This document shows positions 1-10,590 of a stretch of DNA of 64,000 nucleotides, one piece after another. Numbering within the stretch: the stretch's first letter is position 1; each line of letters opens with the position of its first letter. Origin of the DNA: Staphylococcus sp. NAM3COL9. Lineage in GTDB: Bacteria; Bacillota; Bacilli; Staphylococcales; Staphylococcaceae. A model generated the notes under the pieces. That model was not told where the DNA came from. It worked only from the letters and a program-made list of their open reading frames with translations, and made no database searches. Where the stretch lies: positions 555,692 to 619,691 of the forward strand of contig NZ_LGPC01000016.1 of the NCBI RefSeq assembly GCF_001431205.1, read 5' to 3'. Position numbers and translations under genes: made by a program.

Positions 1-1437
1 TAATAATGCGTAATCTTCAATTAATGATTTACCATAAGATGGAATGATTTGTTTCAACTTAGGTTCCCATTCAGCCATATAATCAGGGAAGTTTTTCTCG
101 ATTACTTCTAATGCAACTGAAACTGAAGTAGAAGCACCTGGAGATTCACCTAATAATGCAATTACAGAATGGTCTTTTGAATTTACAACTTCTGTACCGA
201 ATTGAATAAATCCTCTACCGTGTTCTTTCGTATCTTTGATAACTTGAACACGTTTACCAGCTTGCATAATATCCCAATCTTCGTCTTTAGCATCAGGAAC
301 AAATCGACGTAATTCTTTCATTCGATCTTCTTTTTTAGCTAATACTTCTTGAATAGAATATTTAATTAACGGGAAGTTTTTCGCCGCTGCAGCTAACATA
401 GTGATGATATTACTTCTGTTGACTGATTTAAATAAATCTAAATTAGAACCATTTTTCAAGAATTTAGGGCCAATCGCTGCGAATGGTCCAAATAATAATG
501 AATTTTCATCTTGGATATAACGTCTATCTAAGTGAGGTACGGTCATTGGTGGCGTACCTTCAGGTTCTTTACCATAAGCTTTAACTTCGTGTTTAGCTAC
601 AACCTCAGGATTATTACATACTAAGAATTCTCCTGTAATTGGGAAACCACCTAAATGTTTACTTTCTGGAATACCAGTTTTTTGTAGCATTGGAATTGCA
701 GCACCACCTGCACCAATAAATAGATAGTCAGTAATGTGATGTTCTACTTTATTAGTTTTAAGATCTTTAATTTTAACTTCCCATTTACCATCTTTACGAC
801 GATTAAAGTCTTGAACTTCATGTTTGTAGAAAAGTTCTGCATTTTCATGTTCATTTAAGTTTTTAGCCATTTTTCTTGTAAGTTCACCGAAGTTCACATC
901 TGTACCTTCGTTAATTTTACTAGCTGCAACTACTTCTTCTGGGTCGCGGCCTTCCATCATTAATGGCATCCACTCTTGTAGTTTTTTATGATCTTCTGTA
1001 TATTCTATACCTTTAAACATTGATAAAGGCGCAAGTGCTTCATAACGTCTCTTCAAGAAGTTCGCATTTTTATCACCTTGCACAAAACTAATATGCGGTA
1101 ACGGGCGTATAAATTCTTGTGGATTTTGAATTTGATTACTTTTTACTAAATGAGACCAAAATTGTTTTGAAATCTCAAACTGTTCGTTAATTTCTTTTGC
1201 TTTTTCGATATCTATTGAGCCATCTTTTTGTTCAACTGTGTAGTTCAATTCACACAATGCGGCATGTCCAGTACCGGCATTGTGTCGTTCGTTAGAACTT
1301 TCAATTGCGGGTTTTTCGAGTCTTTCAAAAAGTTTAATATTCCATTCTGGTGCAAGATCTTTTAACATCGTACCGAATGTTGTACTTAAAACACCAGCAC
1401 CAATTAAAATGACATCTTTTGAGTTAGATTCACTCAT
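1..1437 (-). CDS. mqo: Malate:quinone oxidoreductase (3' end cut by window)
   Basis: Membrane-associated FAD enzyme that oxidises malate to oxaloacetate and passes electrons to the quinone pool. My translation begins [20 protein letters not shown], with a Rossmann GxGxxS-type FAD motif near residues 12-17, and later shows family-typical stretches [14 protein letters not shown] and GGFPITGEF. About 479 codons are present; the family is usually near 490-500, so only the last few residues are missing. The ATG at 1437 follows a GAGAGGTGG ribosome site. It is transcribed away from panC; staphylococci often have two mqo paralogues and I cannot say which this is. Confidence 0.93.
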   Translation of the reverse strand, partial: MSESNSKDVILIGAGVLSTTFGTMLKDLAPEWNIKLFERLEKPAIESSNERHNAGTGHAALCELNYTVEQKDGSIDIEKAKEINEQFEISKQFWSHLVKSNQIQNPQEFIRPLPHISFVQGDKNANFLKRRYEALAPLSMFKGIEYTEDHKKLQEWMPLMMEGRDPEEVVAASKINEGTDVNFGELTRKMAKNLNEHENAELFYKHEVQDFNRRKDGKWEVKIKDLKTNKVEHHITDYLFIGAGGAAIPMLQKTGIPESKHLGGFPITGEFLVCNNPEVVAKHEVKAYGKEPEGTPPMTVPHLDRRYIQDENSLLFGPFAAIGPKFLKNGSNLDLFKSVNRSNIITMLAAAAKNFPLIKYSIQEVLAKKEDRMKELRRFVPDAKDEDWDIMQAGKRVQVIKDTKEHGRGFIQFGTEVVNSKDHSVIALLGESPGASTSVSVALEVIEKNFPDYMAEWEPKLKQIIPSYGKSLIEDYALL

Positions 1438-1697
1438 TTTTTACCACCTCTCATAATCACTTTTTAATTAATTACATAAGATAAAACATAGTTATTCAGT
1501 TCTTGAGATAACGCATACATTATGTTCACTACTGTATCTATACCCTTGAAACTATTTAATTATCATATAATCGTTTGCTCGATAAATATCTCTCACACTA
1601 TATGATAAATCAACACTAAGAAAATGTAAATTGTATATTGAAAGAATGTTGTATCTAAGTGAATTGTTCACTAAATATGTAAATAGATTTATACAAA

Positions 1698-3355
<1,658 letters not shown>

Positions 3356-3436
3356 TTAAAATCATCTCCACAGTTTGTTATATTTGTATCATTATCCATA
3401 TACTAACTAATCTACTTAGAAAAGGAAATGAAAAGC

Positions 3437-4297
3437 ATGAATAAAATTGCAATAATTGGACCTGGCGCAGTAGGTAGCACGATTGCAATTGATCTTTTAG
3501 CAACTCATCCTGACTTACGCTTACTCGGTCGACAACATCAAATGCTCACCTACTATGCCAATAATAATACTGAACATGAACATACCTTACAGGTAACGCC
3601 ATTAAGAACTGTTCAAGACCAAGTTGATGTTTTAATTATTGCTGTTAAAATACCTCAACTTGATGCTGTATTAAGAGAAATGAAACATTTAATCCATGAG
3701 CAAACCACTATTATACTTGCTCAAAATGGGCACGGTCAGTTGTCACTCTTTGAACACCCTCACGTATTTCAAGGTGTTGTTTATATTAGCGGACAAAAAT
3801 CTGGTTCTACAGTAATGCATTATCGTGATCACAAAATCATTTTAGAAGATTGCATAAAAACGCGATTATTCCATGATATTGTAGCAGGCTCTTCTTTAGA
3901 AGTTGAACTCACAAACGATATTGATGATGCCATTTGGTATAAACTGCTTGTTAATTTAGCCATTAATAGTGTCACTGCATTAAGTCGTCGTCCTGCTGAA
4001 GTACTTCAAGTTCCAGGTATAAAACAACTTTGTAAGCAACTATTAGTTGAAGGCGTAGCCATTGCACAAGCTGAAAATGTGTATTTTGATGATGATATTA
4101 TCGATGATATTCTGACAATTTACGATGGATACCCAAATCAAATGGGCACAAGTATGTATTACGACATCATTTCAGGTAACGCGTTAGAAATAGAGGGAAT
4201 CCAAGGCTTTTTATTTAAAAAAGCAAGAATACATCAGTTAGTTACACCTGTACTTGATACTATTTATCCATTGTTATTGGCACAACAAAAAGATTAA
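3437..4297 (+). CDS. panE: 2-dehydropantoate 2-reductase (ApbA/PanE family)
   Basis: NADPH-dependent reductase that converts ketopantoate to pantoate. The N-terminus carries the nucleotide-binding motif IAIIGPGAVGS, and the C-terminal helical domain contains the conserved KLLVNLAINSVTAL and the late acidic segment ALEIEG. Two ATGs are possible, 3428 and 3437. The AAAGG ribosome site lies only two bases before the first but about eleven before the second, so I use 3437 (286 residues). Divergence from panB supports a pantothenate role rather than a generic reductase. Confidence 0.92.
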   Translation: MNKIAIIGPGAVGSTIAIDLLATHPDLRLLGRQHQMLTYYANNNTEHEHTLQVTPLRTVQDQVDVLIIAVKIPQLDAVLREMKHLIHEQTTIILAQNGHGQLSLFEHPHVFQGVVYISGQKSGSTVMHYRDHKIILEDCIKTRLFHDIVAGSSLEVELTNDIDDAIWYKLLVNLAINSVTALSRRPAEVLQVPGIKQLCKQLLVEGVAIAQAENVYFDDDIIDDILTIYDGYPNQMGTSMYYDIISGNALEIEGIQGFLFKKARIHQLVTPVLDTIYPLLLAQQKD

Positions 4298-4473
4298 TGT
4301 GCTATTTTCAAAATTTGCTCTACTGATATGATTATTATTAAAATTTAGATTTCATTCGTTATCGTGCGCTTCTTTCATGTTGCTATAAACTTTTAATTTA
4401 TTTTTATTCTGTTCATAAACAGTTCATAAAAACACTTTATATTATAGTTATTAACAATTTGGAGGAAGAAAAA

Positions 4474-4896
4474 ATGAAAAAATTAATATTCAGCTCTGCT
4501 TTTTATACTTTATTAGGATTACTTAGTGGTTTGTTTTATAGAGAAATGTCAAAAGGAGAAAATTTTAGCGATTATTCACAATTAAATGTTACGCACACAC
4601 ATTTATTAGTTTTAGGTACCATTATGTTTTTGATCTTCATGGTTATCGAACATCAACTTAAATTGACTCGTAATAGTAAATTATTTAATAGTTTCTTTTA
4701 TATTTTCCACTTAGGTGTATTAGTAACTGTAGCGATGCAATTTGTAAATGGTATTGCTACTATCAAAGGATTCAGCGTAAGTCCTGCAATCGCGGGCATT
4801 GCTGGTTTAGGCCACATCTTTATTTCTATCGCATTCGTATTATTCTTTGTTTTATTAAATAAAAGAATTAACGCCACTTCAGAAAAAAGAAAATAG
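4474..4896 (+). CDS. DUF2871 family membrane protein
   Basis: Integral membrane protein of 140 residues, probably four transmembrane helices, with a NVTHTHLLVLGT histidine-containing segment after the first helix that typifies the DUF2871 family. Function unknown. The GGAGGA site at 4461-4466 places the ATG at 4474 as start; the upstream in-frame TTG overlaps that site and is not credible. It stands alone, closed by a strong terminator. Confidence 0.8.
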   Translation: MKKLIFSSAFYTLLGLLSGLFYREMSKGENFSDYSQLNVTHTHLLVLGTIMFLIFMVIEHQLKLTRNSKLFNSFFYIFHLGVLVTVAMQFVNGIATIKGFSVSPAIAGIAGLGHIFISIAFVLFFVLLNKRINATSEKRK

Positions 4897-4902
4897 CATA
4901 AC

Positions 4903-4950
4903 AAAAAATCTGTTCAAGTTTCAAAAAATAGAAACTTGAACAGATTTTTT
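4903..4950 (+). terminator. Rho-independent terminator after the DUF2871 gene
   Basis: Perfect 20-base stem (4903-4922 with 4931-4950), eight-base loop, A-run on one side and T-run on the other, so it can act in both directions. Confidence 0.93.
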
Positions 4951-5072
4951 GTATATTTTAAATTTACTTAACATATAAAATTATTAAAAATTAATTCTAT
5001 ATGTTAATACATTAAAATGTTAACGAATTAATTGACACTCTTGCTCACAGATTTCAGACGTGTACAATTTCG

Positions 5073-5086
5073 AGCAAGCGCTTACA
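5073..5086 (+). promoter_or_regulatory. cre-like site upstream of the AGCS symporter
   Basis: AGCAAGCGCTTACA matches the CcpA consensus TGWAANCGNTNWCA except at positions 1 and 3, about 40 bases before the start codon. A CTTGCTC/GAGCAAG inverted repeat (5040-5046, 5072-5078) overlaps it. Prediction from pattern only. Confidence 0.4.
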
Positions 5087-5125
5087 TAACCAGTATAAAA
5101 ACCAATTTATGTTAGGAGAATTAAT

Positions 5126-6694
5126 TTGATTACAGAATTCATTGATTTCTTAGATAAAATTATATGGAGTCCTCCGCTAGTTTTTGGATTATTAATAACA
5201 GGACTCATATTTTCACTTATTACTCGCTTCGCACAAGTGAGACAATTTAAAGAAATGATACGTTTATTATTCAAAGGAGAAAAATCTCCACAAGGCATTT
5301 CTAGTTTTCAAGCTATTTCATTATCTTTGGCAGGCAGGGTTGGCACAGGGAATATCGTTGGTGTGTCAGCAGCAATATTTATTGGCGGCCCCGGCGCAGT
5401 CTTCTGGATGTGGGTGACGGCTTTACTAGGTGCAAGCACTGCATTTGTAGAATCTACTTTAGGTCAAATATATAAACAAAAAGAAAATGGGGAATACAGA
5501 GGCGGCCCTGCTTATTATATTGAGAATGGTATTGGAGGAAAGTTCGGAAAAATATTTGCGTTGATCTTTGCTATAGTGACTATCATTTCAATCGGTCTTT
5601 TAATGCCAGGAGTTCAGTCCAATGCTATTGCGACTTCATTACATAGTGCTTTTAGTATTCCAAAATGGGCAGTTACTATTTTTCTCGTAATATTACTATC
5701 GCTTATCATTTTTGGTGGAATTAAACGCATTGCCAGTATGGCAACAACAATAGTCCCTTTTATGGCTATAGCTTACATTTTATTAGCTGTTATTGTAATT
5801 TTTTTAAATATTGAAGAAGTGCCTGCATTGTTCGCACTTATTTTTAAATCTGCACTAGGTTTACAATCTACTTTTGGTGGAATTATTGGGGCAATGATTG
5901 AAATTGGTGTAAAAAGAGGGTTATATTCAAATGAAGCAGGTCAAGGGACGGGGCCCCATGCAGCTTCAGCAGCAGAAGTATCTCACCCAGCAAAACAAGG
6001 ACTTGTACAAGCTTTCTCAGCTTATATAGACACTATTTTTGTTTGTACAGCTACTGCATTAATTATTTTAATTTCAGGAACTTATAATACAACGAATGGC
6101 ACAGAGAATTCACAAGGACAGCCTAATTTAATTGAAGATAATGGTGTTTACGTATTAAATGCGGATGGTTCTAAAGATTTCTCTGGGACTGCTATGTATG
6201 TACAATCTGGTATCGATAAAGCATTTCAAGGCGATAACTATCAATTTGATCCAAATTTCGCTGGGTTCGGATCTTATTTTATAGCTGTTGCATTGTTTTT
6301 CTTTGCATTTACTACCATATTAGCTTATTCGTACATTACTGAAACAAACATTGCTTATCTTACTAGAAATATGAGTGCTAAAAAATCAAATTTTTATATT
6401 ACATTGACCCGTTTCCTACTTATTTTTGCCACTGCATATGGCACTATTAAAACTGCTGATGCTGCGTGGGCAATGGGAGACGTAGGTGTTGGCATGATGG
6501 CATGGCTAAATATTATAGCTATATGGATTTTATGTAAACCAGCCTTTCGTGCTTTAAAAGATTTTGAAAACCAAAAAAAATCGAAAGGATCTGGCAGCTT
6601 GGCTGTTTATAAACCAACTCAGCAAGATGCTCCTAATGCATATTTTTGGTTTAACAGAGAAAAAAATAAAGACGATTCTCATAAACAAGAATAA
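5126..6694 (+). CDS. Alanine/glycine:cation symporter (AGCS family)
   Basis: Sodium- or proton-coupled amino-acid transporter of about ten membrane helices. The N-terminal motif TRFAQVRQFKEMIRLLFKGE, the stretch SLAGRVGTGNIVGV (near residues 69-82) and the later GLYSNEAGQGTGPHAA are hallmarks of the family. The start is TTG at 5126, six bases after AGGAGA. The 522-residue length is somewhat above typical, mainly from an extracytoplasmic loop around residues 320-365. Convergent with the XRE gene across a shared terminator. Substrate cannot be read from sequence. Confidence 0.92.
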   Translation: MITEFIDFLDKIIWSPPLVFGLLITGLIFSLITRFAQVRQFKEMIRLLFKGEKSPQGISSFQAISLSLAGRVGTGNIVGVSAAIFIGGPGAVFWMWVTALLGASTAFVESTLGQIYKQKENGEYRGGPAYYIENGIGGKFGKIFALIFAIVTIISIGLLMPGVQSNAIATSLHSAFSIPKWAVTIFLVILLSLIIFGGIKRIASMATTIVPFMAIAYILLAVIVIFLNIEEVPALFALIFKSALGLQSTFGGIIGAMIEIGVKRGLYSNEAGQGTGPHAASAAEVSHPAKQGLVQAFSAYIDTIFVCTATALIILISGTYNTTNGTENSQGQPNLIEDNGVYVLNADGSKDFSGTAMYVQSGIDKAFQGDNYQFDPNFAGFGSYFIAVALFFFAFTTILAYSYITETNIAYLTRNMSAKKSNFYITLTRFLLIFATAYGTIKTADAAWAMGDVGVGMMAWLNIIAIWILCKPAFRALKDFENQKKSKGSGSLAVYKPTQQDAPNAYFWFNREKNKDDSHKQE

Positions 6695-6748
6695 TAAATT
6701 TTTTAAACAAAGCTTTATAATCCTATTTTATAGTATGAATTATATAAC

Positions 6749-6788
6749 AAAACCCATGCCCTCTAATACGTCGAGGAACATGGGTTTT
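6749..6788 (+). terminator. Bidirectional terminator between AGCS symporter and XRE gene
   Basis: AAAACCCATG at 6749-6758 pairs with CATGGGTTTT at 6779-6788, with an inner CCTC/GAGG. It sits between two convergent genes and has A and T runs on opposite sides. Confidence 0.88.
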
Positions 6789-6791
6789 AAT

Positions 6792-7340
6792 TTATTGATA
6801 ATCGATAACCATAGATATTAGGGTCATATTTTCTCCGTTATTAACATAACTATGAGAAATGTCTGATTTGAATCTCAAAGCATCTCCTTCACCTAAATAA
6901 AGTGTTTCATTTTCTAAATGCATCTCTAATTTCCCATCAATTACAATAATCGATTCCTCTGAACCGGATAAATGGGGTTCTGCATCTAAAGTTGCTCCTG
7001 GATCGAGCTCTACATAAAAGAATTCAAAGGACTTACTCTTTTCAAATGGGAAGTATGGATAAACACGATATTTCCCCTCATCTTCAGTAACAGGTACAAC
7101 CTCTTCTTTTTTTAACTGTGTATAATCTGACTCTGCCTCATTCATTAAACTACTAAACGATAATTTTAAACCGTTGCTAATTTTCCAAACAGTATTTATT
7201 GAAGGAATAGTATTACCTTTTTCAATTTCATTCAATGAGGACGTACTCACCCCTGTAAGCTTTGATAATTTTTCCAAACTAATCTTGTTTTTCTTTCTAT
7301 ATAAGTAAATATTCTTAGCTACTATTTTATGAAATTCCAT
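6792..7340 (-). CDS. XRE-family regulator with C-terminal cupin
   Basis: Cytoplasmic repressor of 182 residues. Residues about 7-60 form an HTH_3 domain (ISLEKLSKLTGVSTSSLNEIEKG); residues about 110-175 form a cupin beta-barrel (ATLDAEPHLSGSEESIIVIDGKLEMHL). This architecture often senses a small ligand and controls an adjacent transporter, which fits the divergent LysE-type exporter. A 14-base palindrome in the 111-base divergent region is the likely operator. Confidence 0.9.
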   Translation of the reverse strand: MEFHKIVAKNIYLYRKKNKISLEKLSKLTGVSTSSLNEIEKGNTIPSINTVWKISNGLKLSFSSLMNEAESDYTQLKKEEVVPVTEDEGKYRVYPYFPFEKSKSFEFFYVELDPGATLDAEPHLSGSEESIIVIDGKLEMHLENETLYLGEGDALRFKSDISHSYVNNGENMTLISMVIDYQ

Positions 7341-7386
7341 TATTAGGCCCCTTTTACATTGACTTTCCTGTTTAATAGATATAAAA

Positions 7387-7408
7387 TCCTTTTAAAAGGA
7401 AATATCCT
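7387..7408. promoter_or_regulatory. Candidate operator of the XRE-cupin regulator
   Basis: TCCTTTTAAAAGGA (7387-7400) is a perfect palindrome and overlaps a second inverted repeat, AGGAAATATCCT (7397-7408). Both lie between the divergent regulator and exporter, as expected for autoregulation plus exporter control. Confidence 0.5.
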
Positions 7409-7469
7409 ATATAGCGGAAGTTTTTTTATGTTATTTCCATAATACAGGATAATGAAGGGAGAATGCAAT

Positions 7470-8045
7470 TTGTTTATATCATTTATTTTTTATACGTTTT
7501 TTATGAGTTATACGCCTGGGCCTAACAATTTATTAGCATTAGATGGCGCTTTAAAATTAGGTCTTAAAGGCACTGCGAAATTCTTAATTGGTATTGGATT
7601 AGGTTTTTTTACACTTTCCATGTTTTGCTTGTTATTTAGTGAATATATGGCTGCTTACTTTTCAAGTTTTATATTTGTAATTAAAATAGTGGGATTTATT
7701 TACTTATTGTATCTTGCTTATTCTGTATTTAAACATGATAGTAAAGACGCTCAACAAAGCAATACGTATCGTATGAGAGATGGTTTGCTTCTTCAATATA
7801 TGAATCCTAAAACAATCATTTATGTACTTACTGCTATCGTGACCTTTGTAACTACTCAAAATATAAGTTTTCTTGCTACGCTGAGTTATACAATTATCAT
7901 TGCACTTATAGGTGTTTCAGGTGCAGTTGCCTGGGCAGTTATGGGACTTTGTTTAAAAAAATTTCTATTAAAATATGAATTCATCTATAAAATTAGTATG
8001 TCTACATGTCTTGTGATTTTAGCATTTATGATGATCTTAGAATAA
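7470..8045 (+). CDS. LysE/RhtB-type amino-acid exporter
   Basis: Inner-membrane efflux protein of about six helices. The family motif SYTPGPNNLLALDGALKLG follows the first helix, and the second half repeats the hydrophobic pattern. An upstream in-frame ATG at 7452 exists, but AAGGGAG (7455-7461) lies inside that extension and is spaced eight bases before TTG at 7470, so I choose TTG (191 residues). The divergent XRE-cupin gene is its probable regulator. The exported compound is unknown. Confidence 0.87.
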   Translation: MFISFIFYTFFMSYTPGPNNLLALDGALKLGLKGTAKFLIGIGLGFFTLSMFCLLFSEYMAAYFSSFIFVIKIVGFIYLLYLAYSVFKHDSKDAQQSNTYRMRDGLLLQYMNPKTIIYVLTAIVTFVTTQNISFLATLSYTIIIALIGVSGAVAWAVMGLCLKKFLLKYEFIYKISMSTCLVILAFMMILE

Positions 8046-8136
8046 TTATTATCAAATTGAACTTTATTATATTTTTTCAGAATTTACTTTTTAATTCTCA
8101 TTATTAGGGAATAATGTATATAGAGGTGATTCATAT

Positions 8137-8565
8137 ATGGATAATACTAATTTAACGAACAAAATCAACGAAATACTTAATACATCACGTGTCGGAGTAC
8201 TATCTACCGCACATAATAATGTACCTAACAGTAGATATATGATTTTTTATAATAACGGTAACACGCTTTATACGAAAACGAATGTTAACTCAATAAAAAT
8301 TGACGAAATTGAGTCAAATCCGTGTGCACACATTTTAATTGGTTACGATGATACAAATAATCGTAGTTTTCTAGAAATTGATGCCGTATTATCAATTGTT
8401 CAAGATCAAGAAATAATTGATTGGTTATGGCAAAACCAAGACAAATCGTTTTTCGATAACAAAACTGACCCAGAATTATGCGTAGTTAAAGCTCAGCCAA
8501 AATCTATTAAGATAATGAATGATAAAGCATTAGACGAACCAAAAACTATAAATTTTGAAGTATAA
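8137..8565 (+). CDS. Pyridoxamine 5'-phosphate oxidase-like flavoprotein
   Basis: Small split-barrel protein of 142 residues. The opening LNTSRVGVLSTAHNNVPNSRYM and the following beta strands resemble the general-stress Ydag/PNPOx-like group that binds FMN or F420-type cofactors. Such proteins are usually of unknown reductase or oxidase activity, distinct from true PdxH. GAGGTGA precedes the ATG. Single gene with a hairpin after it. Confidence 0.75.
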   Translation: MDNTNLTNKINEILNTSRVGVLSTAHNNVPNSRYMIFYNNGNTLYTKTNVNSIKIDEIESNPCAHILIGYDDTNNRSFLEIDAVLSIVQDQEIIDWLWQNQDKSFFDNKTDPELCVVKAQPKSIKIMNDKALDEPKTINFEV

Positions 8566-8571
8566 TTTCAA

Positions 8572-8607
8572 AAACACTTGTATAAGCAAAAGTTTATACA
8601 AGTGTTT
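8572..8607 (+). terminator. Hairpin after the PNPOx-like gene
   Basis: AAACACTTGTATAA (8572-8585) pairs with TTATACAAGTGTTT (8594-8607). The T-run is short, so terminator strength is uncertain. Confidence 0.65.
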
Positions 8608-8771
8608 AAATTCTATATTCTACTATTTAAATATACTTTCTTTTTTCATAGAAAATAAATATATTCTATATTTAAATAGGCTATTATAGAAATAAGCTTT
8701 ATGGAATAGGTTGAAAATGAATTTTTTAATTTATATAAATTTAATCGTAATTTACATATAGGAGGTAATTT

Positions 8772-9821
8772 ATGTTTTTAGCATGGAATGAAATTAAGCG
8801 TAACAAGTTGAAATTCAGCTTGATTATCGGTGTCTTAATTATGATCAGTTACCTACTCTTCCTTCTGTCCGGCTTAGCTAGCGGTCTGATGAATATGAAT
8901 AGAGAAGGTATCGATAAATGGCAAGCCGATGCTATTATATTAAATAAAGATGCAAATGAAACTGTAGAACAGTCTTCTTTCAATAAAGATGATGTCGAAA
9001 ATACATATGATAAACAAACGACTTTAACACAGACAGGTGTTATCGCTTCTAATGGTCATGCAGAAGAAAATGCCTTACTTTTTGGTGTCACTTCTGATTC
9101 TTTCCTAAGACCTGATATGATAGAAGGCAAAAAGGTTAAATCTGACAATGAAGTAGTGGCGGATGAAACTTTAAAAGATAAAGGATTTAAAATAGGAGAT
9201 AAATTATCGTTATCACAATCAGATGAAAAATTGGAAATTGTAGGCTTTAGTGAAAGTGCTAAATACAATGCCTCTCCAGTCCTGTTTTCTAATAATAGTA
9301 CAATACAAAAAATCAACCCTTCATTGGATAAAGATAAAACCAATGCGGTCGTAGTCAGAGATAAAGATTGGAATAAACAAGATTTAAATAGTAATCTAGA
9401 AGCTATAGAAATTGAAAGTTTCATTGAACACTTACCGGGTTATCAAGCTCAAAACTTAACGTTAAACTTTATGATTACATTCTTATTTATTATTTCTGCA
9501 ACAGTGATTGGCATCTTTTTATATGTTATTACGTTACAAAAAACAAATTTATTTGGTGTGTTAAAAGCACAAGGTTTCACAAATGGATATTTAGCAAAAG
9601 TTGTATTATCACAAACATTCATCATTGCGATGATTGGTACAGTAATTGGACTTGCGCTAACTTTACTTACCGGCGCTTTTTTACCAAGTGTAGTCCCAGT
9701 TAAATTTGATGTTACTACATTATTAATATACGGCATCGTCCTTATCATAGTTTCTCTATTAGGTAGCCTCTTCTCGATATTGACGATTAGAAAAGTAGAT
9801 CCACTCAAGGCAATAGGATAA
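8772..9821 (+). CDS. FtsX/MacB-like ABC transporter permease (HrtB-like)
   Basis: Permease of 349 residues: one N-terminal helix (residues about 13-38), a large extracytoplasmic domain to about residue 230, then three C-terminal helices and the ending RKVDPLKAIG. This is the FtsX-like layout used by macrolide, haem and peptide extrusion pumps. AGGAGG precedes the ATG. The ATPase follows after 18 bases. The pair resembles HrtBA in topology, but the gene order is permease first, and no hssRS two-component system adjoins, so the haem role is not established. Confidence 0.85.
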   Translation: MFLAWNEIKRNKLKFSLIIGVLIMISYLLFLLSGLASGLMNMNREGIDKWQADAIILNKDANETVEQSSFNKDDVENTYDKQTTLTQTGVIASNGHAEENALLFGVTSDSFLRPDMIEGKKVKSDNEVVADETLKDKGFKIGDKLSLSQSDEKLEIVGFSESAKYNASPVLFSNNSTIQKINPSLDKDKTNAVVVRDKDWNKQDLNSNLEAIEIESFIEHLPGYQAQNLTLNFMITFLFIISATVIGIFLYVITLQKTNLFGVLKAQGFTNGYLAKVVLSQTFIIAMIGTVIGLALTLLTGAFLPSVVPVKFDVTTLLIYGIVLIIVSLLGSLFSILTIRKVDPLKAIG

Positions 9822-9839
9822 ATAGGAGTGTATAAATAA

Positions 9840-10517
9840 ATGCTAGAATTTAAAAACGTCACTAAACATTTTAAAGATGGGAATCAAACAATTGAAGCTG
9901 TAAAACCTACATCTTTGAAATTTAATAAAAATGAACTGATTGCCATTATCGGGCCCTCTGGTTCTGGAAAGAGCACATTTCTAACAATGGCCGGCGCGTT
10001 ACAAACGCCCTCATCTGGCGAAATTTTCATCAATGATAAACAAGTGTCTCAACTGTCGTTAAAAGCATTAGCAAAAACAAGGATGCAAGAAATCGGTTTT
10101 ATTCTTCAAGCTACAAATCTTGTGCCATTTCTAAATGTAAAACAGCAATTTAAGTTACTACAAAAACAAAAAAAAGATGTGCTAGACGAAGCAAGTTATA
10201 ACCAACTTGTTAAGCAACTTGATATTGCGGTGCTTGAGAATAAACTTCCAAGTGAAATATCTGGCGGACAGAAGCAACGCGTTGCGATTGCTAAAGCACT
10301 TTATACAAAGCCATCAATTATTTTAGCCGATGAGCCAACCGCTTCATTAGACACGAATAATGCGATGGAAGTAATGAAAATTTTAAAAGAACAAACGATG
10401 GAACAAAACAAAACTTGTATCGTTGTTACGCATGATGAACGACTAACTGAGTATTGTGATAGTGTATATCATATGGAAGATGGTATACTTACGCTGACTC
10501 AGGACAACAAATCATAA
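9840..10517 (+). CDS. ABC transporter ATP-binding protein (LolD/HrtA-like)
   Basis: ATPase of 225 residues that drives the preceding permease. Walker A GPSGSGKST (near residue 39), Q-loop FILQATNLVP, signature ISGGQKQRVAIAKAL, Walker B IILADEPTASLD and H-loop VVTHDERL are all intact. It is the last gene of a two-gene operon, followed by a strong terminator. Confidence 0.93.
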   Translation: MLEFKNVTKHFKDGNQTIEAVKPTSLKFNKNELIAIIGPSGSGKSTFLTMAGALQTPSSGEIFINDKQVSQLSLKALAKTRMQEIGFILQATNLVPFLNVKQQFKLLQKQKKDVLDEASYNQLVKQLDIAVLENKLPSEISGGQKQRVAIAKALYTKPSIILADEPTASLDTNNAMEVMKILKEQTMEQNKTCIVVTHDERLTEYCDSVYHMEDGILTLTQDNKS

Positions 10518-10570
10518 AAAAACCCTTCATATTAGTCACATTCAAGTGAGTATTTGTGAAGGGTTTTTTT
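10516..10570 (+). terminator. Bidirectional terminator between ABC exporter and GntP operon
   Basis: AAAAAAACCCTTCA (10516-10529) pairs with TGAAGGGTTTTTTT (10557-10570). It separates convergent units. Confidence 0.9.
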
Positions 10571-10590
10571 ATTTTAATTAATTATTAATA

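Noticed and set aside
5032..5068. TTGACA at 5032 as a promoter for the AGCS symporter
   Set aside because: The only -10-like hexamer (TACAAT, 5063) is 25 bases away, too far for sigma-A.
8772..10517. Calling the ABC pair hrtBA
   Set aside because: Topology fits, but gene order is reversed and the sensor pair hssRS is not adjacent; a haem role would be a guess.
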